Assembly: GCA_024803745.1 (NCBI GenBank)
Contig: JANJXV010000020.1
Location: 17,214,777-17,278,776, forward strand
Reading direction: 5' to 3'
Origin: Megascapheus bottae
Taxonomy: Eukaryota; Chordata; Mammalia; Rodentia; Geomyidae
DNA length: 64,000 bases
Below the pieces are notes generated by a model that saw only the letters and a program-made list of their open reading frames with translations, was not told the origin of the DNA and did not search any database. Each line of letters opens with the position of its first letter. Position 1 is the first letter of the stretch. The translations under genes and the position numbers were made by a program. This document shows, piece after piece, positions 54,231-64,000 of the stretch.

Positions 54231-55919
54231 GCGATCTATCATCTTTGAAAAAATAATAAAAAATGCCAGCTAGTTCTGGGACCCCTTAGTACTTCAAGAA
54301 GTAAATGTATTATCTATACCATGTGTTTTATTGAAGTTAGAGGTCTCTTAACTGTTGTCTCAGTTTCACCAACATAAGCTCTGTTTGAAACTCTTCTTGA
54401 AAGGCGTTGTCATTAATCATGTCACTATGCAACACTGCAAACCCATATTAATAATCAAGATGTATTCTCCACTCGCCTAGAGTATAATTAAAAGAACAAC
54501 TTTTAATGTTAATGTTCAAAGCTGATTGTTACAAGAGATCCCTGGAGAGATTGTGCCACTTCCAAAAGAAATGTTCTTTTAAAATAAATGTGCTTAAAGT
54601 ACTATCTCCTTTCTAAACAAGTTGAATGACTAGCAGTTCAGAATCCCAAAATGGATAATAATGGTGAATGAGAGGAAATCCTTGAGTAATTTAAGGTCAG
54701 ATCTCTGTAGTTAACACAAAGAAGATAAGTAAAGGAATTGACTTCCCTACCGTTAATTCAGAGAGAACTTAGTGGAAGAAATAATTCAATCCAAGGAAGA
54801 GAGGAGTTAAACCACTTTAGAGTTTAAACTAGTTAGAGTGTCAAACCTAGTTAGAGTGTCCTAAAAAAATAAGAAAGTACAAAAACATCTTGGATTTATG
54901 AACAAAAATTTACATAGCTGCTGGTCCTAGTAACTCTAAATTATTGTTTTTATGTTAACAATTTTATAAGGTAAGAAATAAAGTACAGAAAGGAGAAGTC
55001 TACTGTGTTCATTCTGGGAAATAGTTCCTAAACCATGCCGTTTTTAAAGGAAGCATGCATGCTCCACACATTAATGACAGGAAGTAAAAGAGTTATTTTT
55101 TGTGGAGATTATTTTGTTTGGTTTTGATGGTGCAATTTCAAAATTTCCCTTGGTAACTGAATTATAAAGATTATTGCTCAAACTTGGTAGATTTCAGACA
55201 AATTGTCTAAGAAAGTGTTAGAAAAATGTCTCGAATAAGGCCATATTTAAAATTAGAAGCTATGAATTGAAGTGTTTGGAAATTATAAAACTACTTTAAG
55301 TAAAGCCAAAATTGTCAGTGAGTCAAGATAATTCTCTCCAATAGGTGTCTGAGTTTGCTGGAAGTGGTGACAGAATGAGTAACTGAAGGACTCTTATTAC
55401 TGGTTAATGCACAACAAATAGTACAAGTAGATTAAACATCACCCACTCACACACTTGCATATATTAGCAACAAGGCTTCCATCAATGCATAGTCACTTCC
55501 ATTCTTTTACTGTTGTAATGTTGGGGAGAATAAAATGAAGATAAAATGGGAACCATAATAAATCCATTTTAAAACTCTATGTTTTAAATAGTCATGGGCC
55601 ATGTAATAACATTTTGGTCAATGGTGGCCCATAGATTATACATAAATTATAATTAAGTGGAAAATTTTCATTCGCCTAATGACATAGTTGCTGTAACATT
55701 GTCACACAACAATGCGTGGCTCACCTGTGTGGGATGATGTTGGTGTAACCCAACCTGTGTTAACAGCTGTGTTAAGAAAAGCATATACAATTGTATAGAC
55801 TATAGAGCATTTGGTAATAAACAAATAAAATTGTTGGCTTATGTGTTAACCATGCTATATTTTTTTCAACCAGAGCTGGCACTCTATGGTTTGAATTGCA
55901 TTTCTACTTCCTGCTTGTG
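54231..55919. other. No gene recognised; 1.7 kb repeat-free
   Basis: AT-rich. Holds a 17/18-bp tandem duplication (AAACTAGTTAGAGTGTC at 54,826-54,842 and AAACCTAGTTAGAGTGTC at 54,843-54,860). Confidence 0.45.
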
Positions 55920-56095
55920 GGCCAAAACTAGAGCTTGAACTCCTCCAAGCCTCAAGCTCTCACTTGACTTTTCTACTCAAGGTTGGCATTCTACCCCATA
56001 AAGGTTCCTGCCTGTGATGTGTATAAACTATGATCCTCCAATCTCATCCTTCTTAGTAGCAAGGATTACAGGCATGAGCCACTTATACTGACAGT
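55920..56095 (-). mobile_element. Degraded composite 7SL/B1-Geo SINE
   Basis: CTAGAGCTTGAACTCCTCCA, TCTACTCAAGGTTGGCATTC, GTATAAACTATGATCCTCCA and AGCAAGGATTACAGGCATGA. The linker is mostly lost. Confidence 0.75.
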
Positions 56096-56304
56096 GATTA
56101 AACAGATTGCCATGAAATAGCACATCAGCATCAGAAGTCTCATATTTAAGACCTTTAAGGAAATCATATTCTTTAGTTCAATATGATGCTAGGAACAACA
56201 GACTACAGACTATACCACCACGCACATACAAACTCATATGCAGCCACACCACAGCCTACCTATGTGGTAGGTAAGAACATTCAGGTTAAATATTCTATGG
56301 CCCA

Positions 56305-56486
56305 GACACTGGCTAGCATGTGTAATCCTAGCTTTAAAAAAGTTTGTTAGACTCTTGCCTCCAGTAAACACCAAAGAGTAGAATATAGAGCTCTTGCTCA
56401 AATGGTAGCGAACCAACCAGCACTGAGTGAAAAGCTAAGAAATAGGCTCTGAGTCCTAGCCCCAGAGCTAGTGCAAAAAAAATTCT
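56305..56486 (+). mobile_element. Composite 7SL/B1-Geo SINE with internal deletion
   Basis: ACACTGGCTAGCATGTGTAA, TCCTAGC then directly TTTAAAAAAGTTTGTTAGAC. The GGCTGAGATC...TTCAAAGCC core is missing, but linker and Geo half (TTGCTCAAATGGTAGCGAAC) remain. Confidence 0.75.
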
Positions 56487-57505
56487 CTATCATGTTTATA
56501 CTATAAAAATCCAACAGGTCATTTCTCAGAATGAGTCTCAACTACAGTGCACACGAAAAGATATACAGTGTCATTTTAATCATGCTATGTAACATTTGTA
56601 CATGCTCTAATCAAACTAGATTACAGAGAACACAGTACAGTAAGTTTCAGCTGTTCTCTGGACTTGATTGGAAAACAATGGAAGAAGGTAGGGTCTTCAA
56701 AAAATGGTGTGCAAAACATGTTTGAATAATGAATTAATGACAGCAAATACAGAATACTTCAGAACTCCAAAAACTGGGAGGTAAGTACTAATTATACCCC
56801 CAAATTTTCTGTGTCAGAGAAATTAGAAAATAGCCCAAAGCCCACAGATTGCGGCTTAAGTTTGAACACATTAAACTTTCCCTACATTATATCTAAATGT
56901 CCAGAAAGAATTATTGAGGTAGATGTTCATTTCTTACGTTAAATTTTCCAGTATCCATCCCATTTTCATGTTTTGAGGAAGGGAAGTGATCTCATTTTGA
57001 CATTGTCTTTACCATTCAACGAACTACTGTGCTTTTCAGTAGTCCTCACAGCAAGATGGAGTTGTGAAACACCTACTAAGTGACCCTAGAGTTTCACTTG
57101 GTTAGCAAACTCTTCCTCAATGGAACACCATGTCTTTGTGAATGAAATTCTCACTCCTTTGTTTATGCTATGTAGGCTGGGATCAGCCATTTCATAGTCA
57201 CATTGAGTCCTACTCATGGTTTAGGCATTATCAGACATTTGTATGTTAAAATATTAGTATATCCATTTTTGTTCGTATTTAATCATTAATTGACACTGGT
57301 ATTTGGAAAGAATTTGGCAAAAGAATAAAAAGGTGAGGAGAATGACATGTCGGAATTTACAGGGTTTAATTTCAAATACAGAGGAGCATGGAGAAGGGAA
57401 AGGATAGGAGTTGGTCAGTTATGGGGAAACTGGGGGCCAGGTGGGTTCAGGTGGGCCTAATGGAGTTGAGAGGGAGGAGTGCTGGGCAGAAATTTCATCT
57501 GTATA
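56487..57505. other. No gene recognised
   Basis: Unique sequence; short frames only. Confidence 0.4.
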
Positions 57506-57516
57506 GAAATGTGGCA

Positions 57517-57740
57517 CCTGGCCAGGCACGGTGGCTCACACCTGTAATCCTAGCTGTTCAGGAGGCTGAGATCTGAGGATCAACGTTCAAAGCCAGCCCG
57601 GGCACAAAAGGACCTGAGATTCTTATCTCCAATTAACCTCTAGAAAATGGGAAGTGGGGCTTGGCTCAAGGGTAGAGTGGTAGCCTTGAGCTAAAGAGCT
57701 CAGGGATAGTGCTCAGGCTAAGTTCAAGTCTCATGACCCA
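57517..57740 (+). mobile_element. Composite 7SL/B1-Geo SINE with TSD
   Basis: CTGGCCAGGCACGGTGGCTC, ACACCTGTAATCCTAGCTGT, linker CTTATCTCCAATTAACCTCT, Geo half GCTTGGCTCAAGGGTAGAGT. GAAATGTGGCA at 57,506-57,516 and again at 57,898-57,908, beyond the purine repeat. 7SL half and repeat were thus inserted as one unit. Confidence 0.94.
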
Positions 57741-57771
57741 CAAAAGAGAGAAAGAATAAAGAAAGAGAAAA

Positions 57772-57842
<71 letters not shown>

Positions 57843-57897
57843 GAAGGAAGGAAGGAAGGAAGGAAGGAAGGAAGGAAGGAAGGAAGGAAGGAAGGAG
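57741..57897 (+). repeat. (AAAG)n(GGAA)n SINE-tail microsatellite
   Basis: AAAG repeats to about 57,840, GGAA repeats to about 57,895, between the SINE body and its TSD. Confidence 0.95.
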
Positions 57898-57908
57898 GAA
57901 ATGTGGCA

Positions 57909-58963
57909 GCTTCATTCTTCTCATTCATCCTTACAATTGGCCAAAATGCCTTTTTATGCCAAACTAACTTATTGAATGGCCCACTGAAAAGGGGGGCACA
58001 CTTCTACAGGAAAACTGGAAGTGAGTTTCAGTAAAGCCACTTTGAAAAGGTGTGTGAAGTATTTAGAAGAAGCAAGAAGCTTAGTGTAAGGCCTTGAAGA
58101 AAGCAACAGAAAGGAGCTTTTATTTGCCTTGAGTCTAGAAACAAAGGAAGAAGAGATTAATAGAGTCCACCCAGAAAACTAGAAGCTCTCTAGCAGGTGA
58201 CAGGCACGCTGGCCTTTCATAAAGAAACAAAGCTAGCCCTCAACAACCTAGCAGATGGTGTCCTGCAGAGATTGCTGCGGGACAAGGGTAGCCATTAACA
58301 GGAAGGGAGTCTGACCTGTTTTCAACAAGGCAAAAGGAAAAATAATGTGTTTCAATCACCTATAGAGTATTATATTTTTAAGACCCTTGTGGAGTATTAC
58401 ATTTTGAGTAAGTTCTTCCATTCAAAGTTAGTTACTCCTCTCCTCTTCACAGTCTCATCAGTCAAAGTTATAGAACAAGAAAGGATTCACCACAGGTGCC
58501 AAACGTGGGTGTAAAATAGCAGCTCATGTTAGAGACAAAAGAGGATGGATGCAAAAGACTTCCCTAACTCGCAACAGATTTTGATTAGTTGCTGTATTTA
58601 ATCAAGTGTACCCAAGCAACCAAACTAAACTAAACTATTCCTAAGCAAAAGCCAAAAACATGACAAGCTGATGAAAAATTTCTTTTGGAAGCTAAACACA
58701 ATTTCTTTGGTATCATAATCTGAAGTTACTGGAAAATGTTGTACACAGGGACATATATAGCAAGCGCTTTTGTGCACACATTCACATACACACTATATAC
58801 ATTCACACATATACACATGTGCACACATGCATTCGCATGTGTACACACACATACTTGCATCAACAGAAAACAAATCGAAACTTAATAGCTTTAGTTTTTA
58901 ATATCATGAAAAAGGAAACAATACTATTGATATTCTCAGATAGGTGAATAATCAAAATGGTAT
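57909..58963. other. No gene recognised
   Basis: Unique, with a CA-rich patch at 58,772-58,856 (ACACATTCACATACACAC). Confidence 0.4.
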
Positions 58964-58974
58964 AAATCTACAAG

Positions 58975-59097
58975 CAGGGGGGTTGGGGGGAGGGACCAAG
59001 ACATGTGAAAGGGTATCAATGTATGTGAATTAATGCACCTTCTAACTGGCAAATATCATGTAACCCTTTTACTAATTACAATAAAAAATATCAAAAA
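58975..59097 (+). mobile_element. Very short (about 123 bp) L1 insertion with TSD
   Basis: Starts inside the G-rich tract (CAGGGGGGTTGGGGGGAGGG), then GGGTATCAATGTATGTGAAT, TAATGCACCTTCTAACTGGC, TCATGTAACCCTTTTACTAA, TTACAATAAAAAATATCAAAAA. AAATCTACAAG at 58,964-58,974 and 59,098-59,108 is the TSD. Confidence 0.9.
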
Positions 59098-59109
59098 AAA
59101 TCTACAAGT

Positions 59110-59262
59110 AACAAAGTAGTGAACTTTGCCTCAGGGGAAAAGTTTGAGACTCTATCTAAAAACTAAACAAAAGCAAAAGGACCAAGAGCATGGGTCAAAC
59201 GGTAGAGAATTTGCCTAGCAAGTGTGAGGCTGAAAGCACACTGTACTATTGTAAAAACATGC
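59110..59262 (+). mobile_element. Old B1-ID type SINE fragment
   Basis: GTTTGAGACTCTATCTAAAA (B1 3' end), A-rich link, then GAGCATGGGTCAAACGGTAG, AGAATTTGCCTAGCAAGTGT, GAGGC. This is a B1 joined to an ID/tRNA-like unit without Geo, as known in other rodents (B1-dID). Confidence 0.6.
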
Positions 59263-59910
59263 GCGCATCCATGCATACATGCATGAATGAATGAACATAT
59301 ACAATTAATACTTAGAGGCTCTAAATATTAAAACTTGAATTTCATATAGTCTGAATTTCACCACTGTTCCAATTATTATTTCAACACTTTCCATACAACA
59401 AAGGCATGAATTAACATTTCTCAGGAAGTTGTTCTGTAGTTTGGGCTTTAGGGGTTTGAAGTTTGTTAGGTTTTTGTTTTGTTTTGCTTTGCTTTTCTCA
59501 GAGCTTTGCGTGTGTTTGCAGTTATTATTGTTTTTCTTAAACCAATGAACTTGTCACAACAGACAAAGTCAAAGCAGTGATAGGTGATGAGTCTGTTATT
59601 TCTGTTACTTTCAGAAAGGCATTGCTTTCATTCTCAGCATGAAGAGAAAAAAGCAGCCCTCCAGAACATCAGCCGTTCAAAGGTTCCTAGAGATTCACCG
59701 TGCCTGTCTTTGAAGGCAACACAGACAGCTATGAGCTTCAGCACTCTGTTTTAAGCAAGAGTATTATACATTGGGAAAGAAATAATGAATCGCCATATCT
59801 GTCCTATATCTGCTTTGGGTTAATAGAAAGGCAATTCAGTGGATAGTTATTGCTTACCAAGTTCAGTGTTCTCACTGAAGAGCTACTGGCTCTTAACTGA
59901 AGATCAATTA

Positions 59911-59911
<1 letters not shown>
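59263..59911. other. No gene recognised
   Basis: Unique; short ATGCATACATGC/GAATGAAT patch at 59,271-59,296. Confidence 0.4.

Positions 59912-59951
<40 letters not shown>
59912..59951 (+). repeat. (GT)20 microsatellite
   Basis: Pure run at the tail side of the following minus-strand SINE. Confidence 0.95.
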
Positions 59952-59954
<3 letters not shown>

Positions 59955-60170
59955 GTACAGGGCTTGAATTCAGGGCCTTACACTCTTAGTATTTTTGCTC
60001 AAGGCTGGCACTCTGCCACTTGAGCCACATTTCTACTTCAGCTTGCTGGTTAAGGGAAGATAAATGTTTCACTGACTTCTTTTTTCTTTTTCCAGAGCTA
60101 GCCTCAACCCAAAAACCTTCAAATCCCAGCCTCCTGAGTGGCAACAATTACAGGTATGAGCCACTTTTAA
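59952..60170 (-). mobile_element. Composite 7SL/B1-Geo SINE
   Basis: ACAGGGCTTGAATTCAGGGC, CTCTGCCACTTGAGCCACAT, GGTTAAGGGAAGATAAATGT and CTCCTGAGTGGCAACAATTA then CAGGTATGAGCCAC. Confidence 0.85.
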
Positions 60171-60180
60171 TGAAATCCAC

Positions 60181-60597
60181 TTTTAATGGTTAGACAAAGG
60201 ACAGGGTGAAACAATGCAACTGCAACACTCACAAGACACAATGTCAGAAATGAACTTGAGGGAGGGAAGTGGGGGTGGGGGAGTAGGAGCTAAAAGGGAG
60301 GAGGCAACTATTGGATAAGAAATGTACTCATGAATTATGGCTTAGTGGCAGAGTGCTTGCCTAGCATGTATAAAGCCCAGGGTTCGATTCCTCAGTACCA
60401 CATAAACAAAAAAAGCCAGAAATGGTGCTGTGGCTCAAGTGGTAGAGTGCTAGCCTTGAGCAAAAAGAAGCTCAGGAGTAGTGCCCAGGCCCTGAGTTCA
60501 AGTCCTAGGACTGGTAAAAGAAAATGCTCTGATTACCTTACTTATATAACTGTAACTCCTCTGTATATTTCCCTTACAATAAAATAAAATCAAAGAG
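60181..60597 (+). mobile_element. L1-like 3' end, tail class 2, split by a SINE
   Basis: Left part GACAAAGGACAGGGTGAAAC through a G-rich tract (60,263-60,300) to AAGAAATGTACTCAT. After the SINE it resumes GATTACCTTACTTATATAAC, TGTAACTCCTCTGTATATTT, CCCTTACAATAAAATAAAAT. Joined, it matches 45.30-45.57 kb. Confidence 0.7.
60333..60517 (+). mobile_element. IDL-Geo SINE nested in L1 tail, with TSD
   Basis: A box TGGCTTAGTGG (60,338-60,348), B box GGTTCGATTCC (60,381-60,391), Geo A-like TGGCTCAAGTGG (60,431-60,442) and Geo B-like GTTCAAGTCC (60,496-60,505). Flanks AAGAAATGTACTCAT (60,317-60,331) and AAGAAAATGCTCTGAT (60,518-60,533) are the diverged TSD. Confidence 0.93.
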
Positions 60598-61157
60598 AAA
60601 AAGAATGAAAAGAATGAGACAGATGCAGCTGATATATACACCAAGGCTAGGCTTGGGTCAGTGATCACAGACTGTCTCTGGCTCGTGTAGAAAACATGAG
60701 AAGGAGATCTGCCGCATCTGCATATGTGGCAATGTTGTATTCAGTGAAATGGAGAAAAGACAAAGAATTTTCACTGTAAAAGAAAAAAGAAATCCATTTT
60801 TAAAAGACCAAGTCAACTGCAGTTTCCTACCTTTTCTAACAATGATTATAATTTATATCCAAGATAGCATTTCTTCTGGCACACTAAGACAATCGTATAG
60901 CTTGTTACAGTTAGAATGTGTTCATGATAAATGTTCACGATAGATCAGTTACCACAAATTTAGAACATTATATATACTTATGTTCAACTACAAAACAACA
61001 TACTCTTATACTTTGCACACGAGGCTTATGGGATATGAGACAGATAGCCCTCTATTTATTTCTCTTCCTATTCTGTACCACATTTATCCAACATTGGTGA
61101 TGTAGAATGACCAACTTTTGTAATTTTCTTCTTTGTTTCAGCAATCATTTGTCTTTT
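60598..61157. other. No gene recognised
   Basis: Unique sequence. Confidence 0.4.
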
Positions 61158-61362
61158 TCTTTTTTTTTTTTTTTTTTTGCCAGTCCTGGGCTTGATCTCA
61201 GGGCCTGAGCACTGTCCTTGGATTTTTCTCAAAGCTAGAACTCTGCCACTTGAGCCTCAGCACCACTTCTGGCTTTTTCTAAGTATGTGGAACCAGAGAA
61301 TCGAACCCGGGTCGTCGTGCATGCTAGGCAAGCACTCTACCACTAGGCCAAACTCCCAGCCC
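61158..61362 (-). mobile_element. IDL-Geo SINE
   Basis: Poly(T) about 61,162-61,179, GCCAGTCCTGGGCTTGATCT to AAACTCCCAGCCCTG. The minus-strand B box GGTTCGATTCT has one change. Part of a 107-residue plus-strand frame derives from it. Confidence 0.93.
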
Positions 61363-61751
61363 TGTTATCTTTTTTTTTTAGCTTCTACAAATACATCAGC
61401 AATTATTTACAGTCAGTGTTTTCCAGGCTTGGTATTATCCCGAATCCTTTTAGTTTTCTTTAGGTTTTACTTCTTTCATGGTGATTCATTTCTTTACTAG
61501 ATGAGGAAATACAAGAAGGAGAGTCAAATAGTTTGGGGGGTTCATAATTTATACAACTAAAGGATTATATTTAAGAAAAATGCACTTAGGATTATTCATA
61601 GTTTGTAAATCATATCAATAAACTCATGAATTTTTTTTACCTAGAATGAGAAATACTAACAACTTGCAAAATCTTAAAATGAGAGACACATATTATTTAT
61701 CTTAATTGCCTGGGAAATATAAGAAAATATCTGGAATGCATAACTGCACCT
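61363..61751. other. No gene recognised
   Basis: AT-rich unique sequence. Confidence 0.4.
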
Positions 61752-61988
61752 TTTTTTTTTTTTTGGCATCAGTCATGAGGCTTGAACTCTGGACCTGGGC
61801 TGTCCCTGAGCTCTTCAGCTCAAGGCTACCACCCTACCCCTTGAACCGTAGCACCACTTCCATTTTTATGGTGATTAATTGGTGATAAGTCTCACAGACT
61901 GGTGCCCAGGCTGGCTTTGAACTGTAATCCTCAGATCTCAGCCTCCTGAGGAGTTAGGATTACAGGTGTGAGCCACCACACCCAGCTG
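61752..61988 (-). mobile_element. Composite 7SL/B1-Geo SINE, full length
   Basis: Poly(T), CATGAGGCTTGAACTCTGGA, GATTAATTGGTGATAAGTCT, GGCTGGCTTTGAACTGTAAT, CCTCCTGAGGAGTTAGGATT and ACAGGTGTGAGCCACCACAC then CCAGCTG. Confidence 0.92.
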
Positions 61989-62849
61989 TACATTTTTTTT
62001 TATTTAATCTCTTTTAATCACTTACCCACATGAAGAATTTGCCTGGCATTTTGTCAACCATGGTGCTATGAAGAAACTTATTTCTGGAGACTCAAATAAT
62101 GTCTGTCACTGTCACCTCCCGCTGAAAGGAGTACATACATACAGTGAACTATTTACAACTCTTCCTCCAAGTCCACTTGGCTTCTCTCAGTCTCAGTACT
62201 GGAAGAATTACTAGTTGTCTTCCAATCCACTGATTTTCTTCTTGACTTTAAAAATCTACTATTCATTCCTTAGATCGTATTTTCTTAAATATAAGTTTGC
62301 TGATCTCACACCTTGATCTAAACCAAAAATATGAACTCCTATAGTGAGTGGCACATTTCCTGAAGCTTTTCTATCTGTTGTATTGTATGGCAAGGGATTT
62401 TGTTTGGGAATGTGCAAATCCTTGTATAAGTCTTTCGGATCAGGAAGGGATGATTTGGTAAACCTGAGATTTTGCAGTTGCTTTGTTTGGTTGTTCTAGG
62501 GGATAAACTCACTAGGGAAATGGAAAGGGTGCTCAGGTTCAAAGTCACTGTCATGGTAATGCTTCTGGTAATGGTGGCAGCTTACCATTCCCTCCCTTGC
62601 CAGATCATGCTTCTGATGGTTAGAGTCCTCCTTCTGGACTGAAAGTGTCATCTTCTGAAAGTACAAATGGGAATAAAACCCATTTCTCATTGCTCCATCT
62701 GCCACATGTATCTGCAGCTGTGAGACCCTTGCTCAGTTTACAAATACACTTCTCTACGTATCTGTACTTACCTTTGCCTTAAACCCCTACCCCTGCAGAT
62801 GTACAACTCATCAAAATAAACATGGCAGAAAGAAAGCAACTTGCCTAAG
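61989..62849. other. No gene recognised
   Basis: Unique sequence. Minus-strand frames of 71 and 69 residues (62,339-62,705) lack features. Confidence 0.4.
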
Positions 62850-62883
62850 AGGGAGGGAGGAAGGAGGGAGGGAGGGAAGGAGG

Positions 62884-62946
<63 letters not shown>

Positions 62947-63005
62947 AGGGAGAGGGAGAGGGAGAGGGAGAGGGAGAGGGAGAGGGAGAGGGAGAGAACG
63001 AGGGA
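62850..63005 (+). repeat. (GGGA)n(GA)n(GGGAGA)n purine repeat
   Basis: GGGA/AGGA to about 62,888, pure GA to about 62,936, GGGAGA hexamers to about 62,996. Produces long Glu-Arg and Ser-Pro/Ser-Leu frames. Confidence 0.95.
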
Positions 63006-63053
63006 GAACCCAAACGTCCAGAAAGATTTCAGTATTATAAACCTCTAATTCTA

Positions 63054-63088
63054 GGCCGGGAGTTTGGCCTAGTGGTAGAGTACTCCAC
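63054..63088 (+). mobile_element. 5' stub of an IDL SINE
   Basis: GGCCGGGAGTTTGGCCTAGT then GGTAGAGTACTCCAC. Only about 33 bp of 5' end are present; the sequence then leaves the SINE. Confidence 0.8.
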
Positions 63089-63301
63089 TAAAATGTTCTA
63101 ATTCAGTTGAGTGAATTCATTAACTCAAGTCCAATTTACTTTTCTCTCTTTAATCCTTTAGTTGTACTCTATATATTTTAGTTGGTCACTGACCAATTGC
63201 CCAAGCTCATTAGTATTACCACTTTGTGGTTGATACCTTTTAAGTTTTAGAGAGTATTGCCTTAATTTGTGTTACTATAGCTGAATATTGAAGCTAAGTT
63301 T

Positions 63302-63372
63302 TATATATATGTATACATATATACATATATACACACATATATACATATATATACGTATATATACATATATAC

Positions 63373-63422
<50 letters not shown>
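63302..63422 (+). repeat. (TA/TACA)n(GA)18 microsatellite
   Basis: ATATATACATATATAC-type units to 63,387 and a pure GA run to 63,422, joined directly to a headless SINE. Confidence 0.95.
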
Positions 63423-63424
<2 letters not shown>

Positions 63425-63427
63425 TTA

Positions 63428-63615
63428 ACTACTCAGGAGGCTGAAAACTGAGAATTGGGGTTCAAAGCCAATATGGGCAGGAAAATCTGTGAGACTCTTA
63501 AATCCAATTAACCACTGAACGGCCAGAAGTATATCTATGGCTCAAGTGGTAGAGCACTAGACTTGAGCAAAAAAGCTCAAGGACAATGTTCAGGCCCTGA
63601 GTTCAAGCCCCAGAA
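63428..63615 (+). mobile_element. Headless composite 7SL/B1-Geo SINE
   Basis: Starts at AACTACTCAGGAGGCTGAAA, linker CTTAAATCCAATTAACCACT, Geo half ATGGCTCAAGTGGTAGAGCA ending GAGTTCAAGCCCCAGAACCA. The first about 35 bp of the 7SL half are replaced by microsatellite. Confidence 0.85.
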
Positions 63616-63639
63616 CCACTCCCCTCCCCCTCCCCAATG

Positions 63640-63960
63640 GACTCACACATGAAAGGAAAAGAAAGGTTTATTGGCTCATACTTTGGTGACTAAAAAGTGT
63701 AAATAGTACTGTGCCAGCTCTTGAGAGCCCCTTGGTTATATCACAACATGAAGAAGCAGAAAGAGAGACATCTACAACAGTTTGGGGTTTGGGTGTGGGG
63801 TGTACTTGCTTTACAAAGACTTGTGCTCATGTGAATCCAGTCCTGGAAGATCTAAGCCACTCCAGTGACAATACTAATTCAATCATGGAAGTGGAGGCCC
63901 TGGGACCTAAGAACCTTCCACTAGGCCTCCTGAAGACTCCATCAACGAAACAACACACAC
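63640..63960 (-). mobile_element. ERVL-MaLR-like LTR relic (window edge)
   Basis: AAGAAAGGTTTATTGGCTCA, TACAAAGACTTGTGCTCATG and CTAATTCAATCATGGAAGTG. Then AACCTTCCACTAGGCCTCCT. This follows the reverse order of MLT1/MST LTRs (aggtttaattggctcac ... tcccaccaggccccacctcc). The exact subfamily is unclear. Confidence 0.5.
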
Positions 63961-64000
63961 TGCCAACCAGGCTTCAGTGCTTAACTCGTGTGTGCTGGGG

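Noticed and set aside
62768..63101. Glu-Arg and Ser-Pro repeat proteins
   Set aside because: Both are readings of (GA)n and (GGGAGA)n repeats.
3000..63615. tRNA genes suggested by A/B boxes and tRNA-like arms
   Set aside because: All such matches belong to multi-copy SINEs with A-tails and TSDs, not to intact tRNA genes.

Overview
This is a mammalian nuclear DNA window, and I find no convincing protein-coding gene in it. The best lineage marker is its dominant SINE. The left unit is an ID/tRNA-Ala-like monomer beginning GGCCTAGTGGTAGAGTGC, and the right unit begins GTGGCTCAAGTGGTAGAGTG. This arrangement matches what I know as IDL-Geo, a dimeric SINE of geomyoid rodents (kangaroo rats, pocket mice, pocket gophers). 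A second abundant SINE joins a 7SL/B1-like left unit to the same right ('Geo') unit. I therefore infer a geomyoid, probably heteromyid, rodent; genus cannot be told from this sequence.

Layout. 0-7 kb is the part poorest in repeats. Its end (about 5.9-6.84 kb) reads like the 3'UTR of a plus-strand gene lying to the left, with AATAAA signals at 6,756 and 6,816 and a SINE inserted just beyond. No coding exon is recognised. From 7 to 64 kb the window is AT-rich, gene-poor DNA filled with about 40 SINE copies on both strands. It also holds about a dozen short, 5'-truncated L1 3' ends with three or more kinds of 3' tail, ancient ERVL-MaLR LTR pieces (14.2, 26.4, 31.5, 43.5 and 63.6 kb), relics of MIR, L2 and MER5A, and many microsatellites. 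Several microsatellites grew from SINE tails.

Because there are no genes, nothing acts as a pathway. The window instead shows retrotransposition history: flanking target-site duplications (TSDs), nested insertions, internally deleted SINEs and a probable chimeric L1 insertion with an 18-bp perfect TSD at 18.55/19.51 kb. The longer open frames examined are either repeat-derived (for example L1 ORF2 at 29.6 kb, or low-complexity purine tracts) or chance frames without recognisable domains.

I found no CRISPR array, operon, rRNA, tRNA gene or viral coding region, and no evidence of a new defence-type system. The observations most worth checking are the tRNA-like nature of the Geo monomer, the chimeric insertion, the candidate 3'UTR and the Geo module shared by two SINE families. 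Repeat boundaries were read by eye and may be off by several to tens of bases.
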